Of a stretch of DNA of 38,412 bases, positions 34,480 to 38,412 are shown one piece after another. The translations under genes and the position numbers were made by a program. Position 1 is the stretch's first letter. Every line of letters begins with the position of its first letter. This DNA comes from Verrucomicrobiales bacterium. Its GTDB lineage: Bacteria > Verrucomicrobiota > Verrucomicrobiia > Verrucomicrobiales > DEV007. The DNA is taken from positions 10,563-48,974 of the forward strand of contig JAPYUT010000028.1 of assembly GCA_029940475.1 (NCBI GenBank). The letters are read 5' to 3'. Under the pieces are notes generated by a model that was given only the letters and a program-made list of their open reading frames with translations, was not told the DNA's origin and did no database searches.

Positions 34480-35319
34480 TCATTTAGCGATAGCCATTGA
34501 ACTGCGGACATCAGCAATCAAAACATCCGATCTCTTACGCTCAATAAAAAAACTGACCTCTGTGAATCCAGCCTGCTCAAGCATCGAAAATGCGGAATCG
34601 AAATCCGCAGCTACCCTGCTCGGGTGATGTGCATCCGAACTGACCACCACCGGAATGCTCAGGTCTCCTATCATCTTCAGCATCTCCGGGCCAGGGTTCA
34701 TTTCCGGGTAACTCTTGTTAAGACCCGATGTATTTAATTCCATGGCAATACCGGTTGCTCTAATCCGGTCAAGGGCAACGGCTATCGCATCTTCCCCAGC
34801 TGAAAAGTTCCAGCTTTCAGCAAGCATCACTTTTACGATATCCGGATGCGACAAGCAATCAAACAGTCCTGTTTCTGCCGCATCTGCAAGGTGACTAAAG
34901 TATCTGCACTGGAAAGCTGTCAGGTCGCCATCAAAAAAAGCATCCTTATATTCCTGAATGAATGGATGCACAGAACCAAGAATATAATGAAACTCCGCAC
35001 GTCTATGCAACTCATCAAGCCATCTCTCCATGCCAGGAAACCAGTCACTCTCCAGGCCCAATCTAACCTCAATCTCGCCGTGCATCTCGCGAGTCGTCGA
35101 TTCAATCAACTCAACATATTCAGTGAACTGCTCAGGGGCCATCCTGACACTACTGGAAAAACCGTCAGGCATCGGACTGTGGCACGTCATTACAATGCCT
35201 TTTAATCTTTTCCGTTTACCCATGCGGGCATATTCAAGAGGCTGCCCCACCGCATGTTTGCACAGGGGAGTATGCATATGACTGTCGTAATAGATAGGTC
35301 CTGGGACGCACTCGCTCAT
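34480..35319 (-). CDS. HisJ-type PHP-domain phosphatase (histidinol-phosphatase family)
   Basis: 279 residues from the ATG at 35319 (MSECVPGPIYYDSHMHTPLC); an upstream start at 35367 is possible. PHP motifs that bind a trinuclear metal centre are visible: DSHMHTPLCKHA (motif 1), MTCHSP, RLGLESDWFPG, ILGSVHPF, CLSHPDIVK and VVSSDAHHPSRV. HisJ removes phosphate from histidinol phosphate in histidine synthesis, but relatives have other substrates and no his genes are adjacent. It is divergent from the TIM-barrel gene, with the 110-bp space between holding both starts, and is followed by the DUF1015 gene. Confidence 0.87.
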   Translation of the reverse strand: MSECVPGPIYYDSHMHTPLCKHAVGQPLEYARMGKRKRLKGIVMTCHSPMPDGFSSSVRMAPEQFTEYVELIESTTREMHGEIEVRLGLESDWFPGMERWLDELHRRAEFHYILGSVHPFIQEYKDAFFDGDLTAFQCRYFSHLADAAETGLFDCLSHPDIVKVMLAESWNFSAGEDAIAVALDRIRATGIAMELNTSGLNKSYPEMNPGPEMLKMIGDLSIPVVVSSDAHHPSRVAADFDSAFSMLEQAGFTEVSFFIERKRSDVLIADVRSSMAIAK

Positions 35320-35429
35320 GAAATTGTAATTGTCCCTGAATGGAAACGTGAAATGCGACTTTCGCAACGGAAATAGGTTGTCGTGTAAGAATGCACTGGT
35401 AATGTTTTTTGCTTTTTCAAAACGCCCAG

Positions 35430-36344
35430 ATGATTTCCTTTTCGACCTGCTGGAACAGCAACCGCCACTCGGAAGGGGTTGCCGTCATCAGCGAAATACG
35501 CGGCATGGGCTTTGACACGATCGAGGTTAGTCACGGACTAAAGGTGTCCCTTCTGCCAGGCATCAAGGAATCATTGCTTGGCGGGAATATACAAATCTCA
35601 GGGATGCACAACTTCTGCCCATCCCCGGTCGAGATCATGATTGATGCGCCCGATTGCTACGAATTCACATCCCATCGCACTTATGATCGAAAGCGAGCAA
35701 TGGACCTCACGTTTGCCACACTTGAAAACGCCGCCTCGCTTGGCGCTAAATATGTAGTCCTTCACATGGGCAGCATCCCAATGACCAGAATTTCCCCGCA
35801 TCTCCACAAACTCTTAATGCAGGGGCGCGGAGATTCCCGCAAGTATGTCACCACCAAATTAAAATTGCTCAAAAAACGTAAGGCTCTTGCCAGGCGATAC
35901 CTCGAGCGAGCAGTTGACGCATTGGAGCTTGTTGCGGGCAAAGCCGAGGAAGTCGGAGTCATCGTTGCCGTCGAAAGTCGCAGTGCCTTTGAGGACGTGC
36001 CAAATGAAGAAGAAATGATAATGCTCATGAGTAAGTTTGAAGGCAATCCATGGGTTGGTTACTGGCACGACTTTGGCCACGTCCAGCGTAAACACAACCT
36101 GGGCCTGCTTGACCACGAACAATGGCTGGCAACAATTTCCCCGCACCTAATTGGTTGTCATTTGCACGACGTCCAGTGGCCATCACGCGACCACCGAGTG
36201 CCACTCACCGGCAGCATCGATTACGATAAACTTATGCCCTATGTCGCAGCGGAAAAGCCACTTGTCTGGGAACTCAGCCCATCCTGCAAAAAATCAGATA
36301 TCAAAAAGGCACTACCGGCATGGATCACACGCTTCGGATCCTGA
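35430..36344 (+). CDS. Sugar phosphate isomerase/epimerase (xylose isomerase-like TIM barrel)
   Basis: 304 residues from the ATG at 35430 (MISFSTCWNSNRHSEG); a TTG at 35409 is less likely. AP_endonuc_2-type TIM barrel with the expected metal ligands: H in VVLHMGS, E in AVESRSAFEDVPN, the HDFGHVQ block, and H-x-H-D in GCHLHDV followed by DHRVPLTGSIDY and a final WELSPS Glu. An extra basic segment (about residues 143-162, KLLKKRKALARRYLER) precedes helix formation. Substrate unknown: such enzymes include ketose epimerases and inosose-type isomerases. Its stop is one base before the GtrA start, so the two are translationally coupled. Confidence 0.85.
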   Translation: MISFSTCWNSNRHSEGVAVISEIRGMGFDTIEVSHGLKVSLLPGIKESLLGGNIQISGMHNFCPSPVEIMIDAPDCYEFTSHRTYDRKRAMDLTFATLENAASLGAKYVVLHMGSIPMTRISPHLHKLLMQGRGDSRKYVTTKLKLLKKRKALARRYLERAVDALELVAGKAEEVGVIVAVESRSAFEDVPNEEEMIMLMSKFEGNPWVGYWHDFGHVQRKHNLGLLDHEQWLATISPHLIGCHLHDVQWPSRDHRVPLTGSIDYDKLMPYVAAEKPLVWELSPSCKKSDIKKALPAWITRFGS

Positions 36345-36345
36345 A

Positions 36346-36882
36346 ATGTTTACCTCATTCATCAAATCAGTCACAGGATGCTGGACATTCATCAGGAGAC
36401 AAGGTTTATGGCAGACAATGCTATCACGTGATGTCCCCGCATTAATTCAGTTTGGCAAATACGGGTTTTGCGGATGCATTGCCCTGCTCTTGCATTCGTT
36501 GATAGTATACAGCCTCGGACTTACTATTAACCCAGCAATCGGTGACTACATACCAAGGGAACTCAAGGAGGCCAATTCGATGCGCAACAACAGTATCGCC
36601 TTTTTCCCGTCAAACATCGCAGCCTACCTTCTCAATGCCACCTTCGTATTCACTCCAGGGCGACACAGCAAGCGCAAGGAAGTGACCCTCTTCTTCTTCA
36701 TTTCAGCACTTAGCTTTTTAGCGGGACACTTAACGATCTGGGCGATTTTCCGATCAACTGACACCAACCATTACCCGGGAAGTTACCAGGAAAACATTGA
36801 GCATTTCGTTAATCTTGGATTTGTCATCTCCTCTGTTCTCGTAAACTTCGTGTGTCGGAAATTTATTGTTTTTCAAAGGTAG
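36346..36882 (+). CDS. GtrA family membrane protein
   Basis: 178 residues from the ATG at 36346. A longer frame reaches back to 36151 but only overlaps the upstream gene. Four membrane helices at about 34-58, 83-103, 112-135 and 153-172 match GtrA. The first helix block FGKYGFCGCIALLLHSLIVY and the second, with FPSNIAAYLLNATFVF, are diagnostic, as is the closing VLVNFVCRKFIVF. GtrA-type proteins are thought to flip or pass undecaprenyl-linked sugars to the periplasm. No glycosyltransferase partner is in the window. It is probably co-transcribed with the preceding isomerase gene. Confidence 0.85.
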   Translation: MFTSFIKSVTGCWTFIRRQGLWQTMLSRDVPALIQFGKYGFCGCIALLLHSLIVYSLGLTINPAIGDYIPRELKEANSMRNNSIAFFPSNIAAYLLNATFVFTPGRHSKRKEVTLFFFISALSFLAGHLTIWAIFRSTDTNHYPGSYQENIEHFVNLGFVISSVLVNFVCRKFIVFQR

Positions 36883-36965
36883 TCAGTAAACGCAGCTTGA
36901 GATTAATTAGGGTTCATTTCTCCCCTAAAGGTCAAGCCCGGATCTTGCGTGACACCTGCACGCAC

Positions 36966-37094
36966 CGCACCCCGTTCCTGCGAACACCTGAGAAACGGTG
37001 ACGAGTGCACTTGGGCAAGACACTCTGAATGCCGTTTTTCTTCTAGGTGTTTGGGGATTTCGCGGGAACGGGGCTTACGGGGGGGTTGGGGGGA
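36966..37094. repeat. Palindromic hairpin repeat, copy 1
   Basis: Imperfect long hairpin with four nested stems. P1 is 36970-36982 with 37061-37073 (13 bp, one G-U). P2 is 36983-36989 AACACCT with 37045-37051 AGGTGTT. P3 is 36993-36998 AAACGG with 37032-37037 CCGTTT. P4 is 37003-37007 GAGTG with 37021-37025 CACTC. The loop is CACTTGGGCAAGA. A G-rich tail (GGGG, CTTAC, seven G, TT, six G) follows to 37093. A second copy lies 120 bp downstream in the same orientation. No ORF is supported here. Confidence 0.8.
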
Positions 37095-37213
37095 TGATTG
37101 ATTGGTAAGTTATTTAACTAAAACACCGATTAAGTTCGGGAAAAAATGTTCTCTATATGTTTGCTGGATGCACCGCCCAATCCTGGTCCATGTAAATTTT
37201 CTTCTCCACCACC

Positions 37214-37336
37214 CGCACCCCGTCCCTGCGAACACCTGAAACGGGGCAAGTGCACTTGGGCTACACACTCTGAATTCCGTTTTCTTATTTGGTGGTGGGG
37301 TTTTGCGGGAACGGGGCTTACGGGGGGGGTTGGGGA
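37214..37336. repeat. Palindromic hairpin repeat, copy 2
   Basis: Direct repeat of copy 1 with long identical blocks (CTGCGAACACCTGA, GTGCACTTGGGC, ACACTCTGAAT, GCGGGAACGGGGCTTACGGG) and scattered changes. All four stems remain possible. P1 is 37218-37230 with 37304-37316, P2 37231-37236 with 37291-37296, P3 37239-37244 with 37277-37282, and P4 37249-37252 with 37266-37269. Further G-runs continue past the unit to about 37355. Together with copy 1 it fills most of the 545-bp gap between the GtrA gene and the next gene. Confidence 0.8.
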
Positions 37337-37427
37337 TAACTGGGGATCCTTGGGGGATCTCGTCTTCTGCGTTTCGTGTTTTGTTCGTGAGAGGTTCATT
37401 ACCTCAAAAAATATTTTGGGTTGTAGG

Positions 37428-38412
37428 CTAAGGGTTCATCGAAATAGTGAAGGTGCCATCAAAGCTGTCCTCCATATTGCCCTTTTCATATTCACTGGCG
37501 ACAAAGATTCCGGAATCCCCATCAACAGTGAAAGTCAGATTATATACTGTTGTTTCGAAACCGGAACGGACGCTGAACGTTAAAACCACGCGTGCCTTGC
37601 AGTGTCCTGCCTTACCGAAAGTAAAGGAAAAGGGAGTTACTATCATTCCCCTGCTCGTCTCCTCAATAAGCTCACCTCGATGGCGGGCGGTGAAAAACAA
37701 ACGCTTGCCTTCACCGACAATGATTTCACGCCCGATCAGGCTATCAGGGACAAGGCAATCGCCACTGTCATCAGCCCCATCATCTTTACGCACCTTTGCT
37801 CCACCCTCCTGAGCATTTATCCCAAGTCGAAACATCGTCATGCGGCACGCTCCATCACTGGGAATACTGAAATTATGGGCTGCCCCATCACCGGGAATTG
37901 CCTCACCCAGACGAACCCAGTCTCCAGGCATTCCAGTGGAACTCACTTCGAGGAAGAACTCACTTCCCCGGAATGTCTGTGCCGTAATAACAACCACTTT
38001 TGTTGTGCAGTCATGGCACAACTGCAGCAAGGTCGGGATACGTTTAGAGTTAGCCGGATTGCCTCCAAACTCATCTTCGACTCCATCAGGAAATCCATCC
38101 TTATCGGTATCCTCCTCCTGCGGGTCCCATCCTTTTTCTATCTCAACCACATCACATATGCCGTCACTGTCGCTATCAAGTGAATATTCAATCAGGTGAC
38201 CGTGCTTATTAATAACCATAACCATCTCTGCACCCAGATTTTCCGCTTCAATACGAAACATCCTGTGCCAATGATCACGGCGCGTAATTGTCAGTATCCT
38301 GTGGATGTAAATCTCAGGAAACTTCCGCCTAAGGTCATGCAAAATTCTTACCGGCAATTGACTGACATCAATCTCGTTTCCGGAATTAATGTCAATTAGG
38401 GGACCCTTATCG
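37428..38412 (-). CDS. Secreted PepSY-like / TSP3-repeat protein, N terminus beyond window
   Basis: The frame is open to the right edge, so about 328 residues are visible and the start is missing; a TTG at 38357 is only an internal codon. The visible N-terminal part, LPVRILHDLRRKFPEIYIHR onwards through MVMVINKHGHLIEY, reads as a PepSY-like small alpha/beta module. Next come acidic calcium-binding repeats of thrombospondin type 3 form, DSDSDGICD and DTDKDGFPDGVEDEFGGNP. A beta-rich C-terminal region of about 200 residues follows. Proteins built like this are exported or surface attached in verrucomicrobia. No PEP-CTERM or other sorting tail is seen at the C terminus (TISMNP). Function unknown. 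Confidence 0.7.
   Translation of the reverse strand, partial: DKGPLIDINSGNEIDVSQLPVRILHDLRRKFPEIYIHRILTITRRDHWHRMFRIEAENLGAEMVMVINKHGHLIEYSLDSDSDGICDVVEIEKGWDPQEEDTDKDGFPDGVEDEFGGNPANSKRIPTLLQLCHDCTTKVVVITAQTFRGSEFFLEVSSTGMPGDWVRLGEAIPGDGAAHNFSIPSDGACRMTMFRLGINAQEGGAKVRKDDGADDSGDCLVPDSLIGREIIVGEGKRLFFTARHRGELIEETSRGMIVTPFSFTFGKAGHCKARVVLTFSVRSGFETTVYNLTFTVDGDSGIFVASEYEKGNMEDSFDGTFTISMNP

Noticed and set aside
36151..36345. N-terminal extension of the GtrA protein
   Set aside because: The extra 65 residues only shadow the upstream isomerase gene in another frame and are hydrophilic; the ATG at 36346 gives a normal GtrA.
36966..37336. Integron attC sites
   Set aside because: The hairpins are of the right length, but I cannot find the paired 7-bp core boundaries (RYYYAAC/GTTRRRY), and there are no cassette-like genes or integrase.
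37130..37583. Short ORFs on both strands across the hairpin repeats
   Set aside because: Their translations are low-complexity Pro/Gly/Lys/Arg products of the G- and C-rich repeat sequence and have no start signals.

Overview
The window looks like a chromosomal segment of a verrucomicrobial bacterium, probably a marine Opitutia-type lineage. This placement is inferred from protein style, not from any marker tree. The pointers are SLA1-homology (SHD1) domains on exported proteins, a HEAT-like secreted protein, a PepSY-like plus calcium-repeat (TSP3) surface protein, and a SecA with a long internal insertion. Most genes are housekeeping or envelope related. I see no phage, transposase, CRISPR array, rRNA or tRNA.

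Layout. 1-424: left edge with a possible partial minus-strand ORF and little else. 424-1554: an LptF/LptG-type permease. 1745-4425: a minus-strand operon dhaK-dhaL-lsrF (dihydroxyacetone-kinase-type subunits plus an LsrF-type class I aldolase/thiolase). 4523-7457: a small unknown protein and a large exported TPR protein. 7517-10735: a SWIM-SNF2 helicase, divergent from parA. 10831-17130: parA, secA and a DsbD-type thiol:disulfide reductase. 17294-19233: an exported alpha/beta hydrolase and a small lipoprotein, both with SHD1 domains. 19250-21167: a lipoate ligase-type protein, an orphan terminator and a secreted unknown.

21317-28048 is a compact aryl-polyene/fatty-acid-like biosynthetic locus. 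One operon runs KS, KS-like chain-length-factor protein, ketoreductase, ACP and a CbiX-like chelatase. A divergent AMP-ligase faces a convergent pair: a hot-dog dehydratase and a LolA-like carrier. 28145-36882 holds a large secreted unknown protein, mutL, an A-type Fe-S carrier, a one-pass membrane protein, a DUF1015 protein, a HisJ-type PHP phosphatase, a sugar isomerase-type TIM barrel and a GtrA protein. 36883-37427 is non-coding and carries two copies of a long imperfect-hairpin repeat with G-rich tails. The right edge cuts a secreted PepSY/TSP3 protein.

The most striking observation is in dsbD. Its C-terminal thioredoxin domain is interrupted exactly at the first redox cysteine by an in-frame TGA (16861-16863). 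The second cysteine and the rest of the domain continue to 17130. A perfect 6-bp stem with a GGUCU loop, the apical loop of the E. coli fdhF SECIS as I know it, lies 17 nt downstream of the TGA. This is best read as a selenocysteine-containing DsbD (U614-G-Q-C617, 702 aa), not as a truncated gene followed by a fragment.
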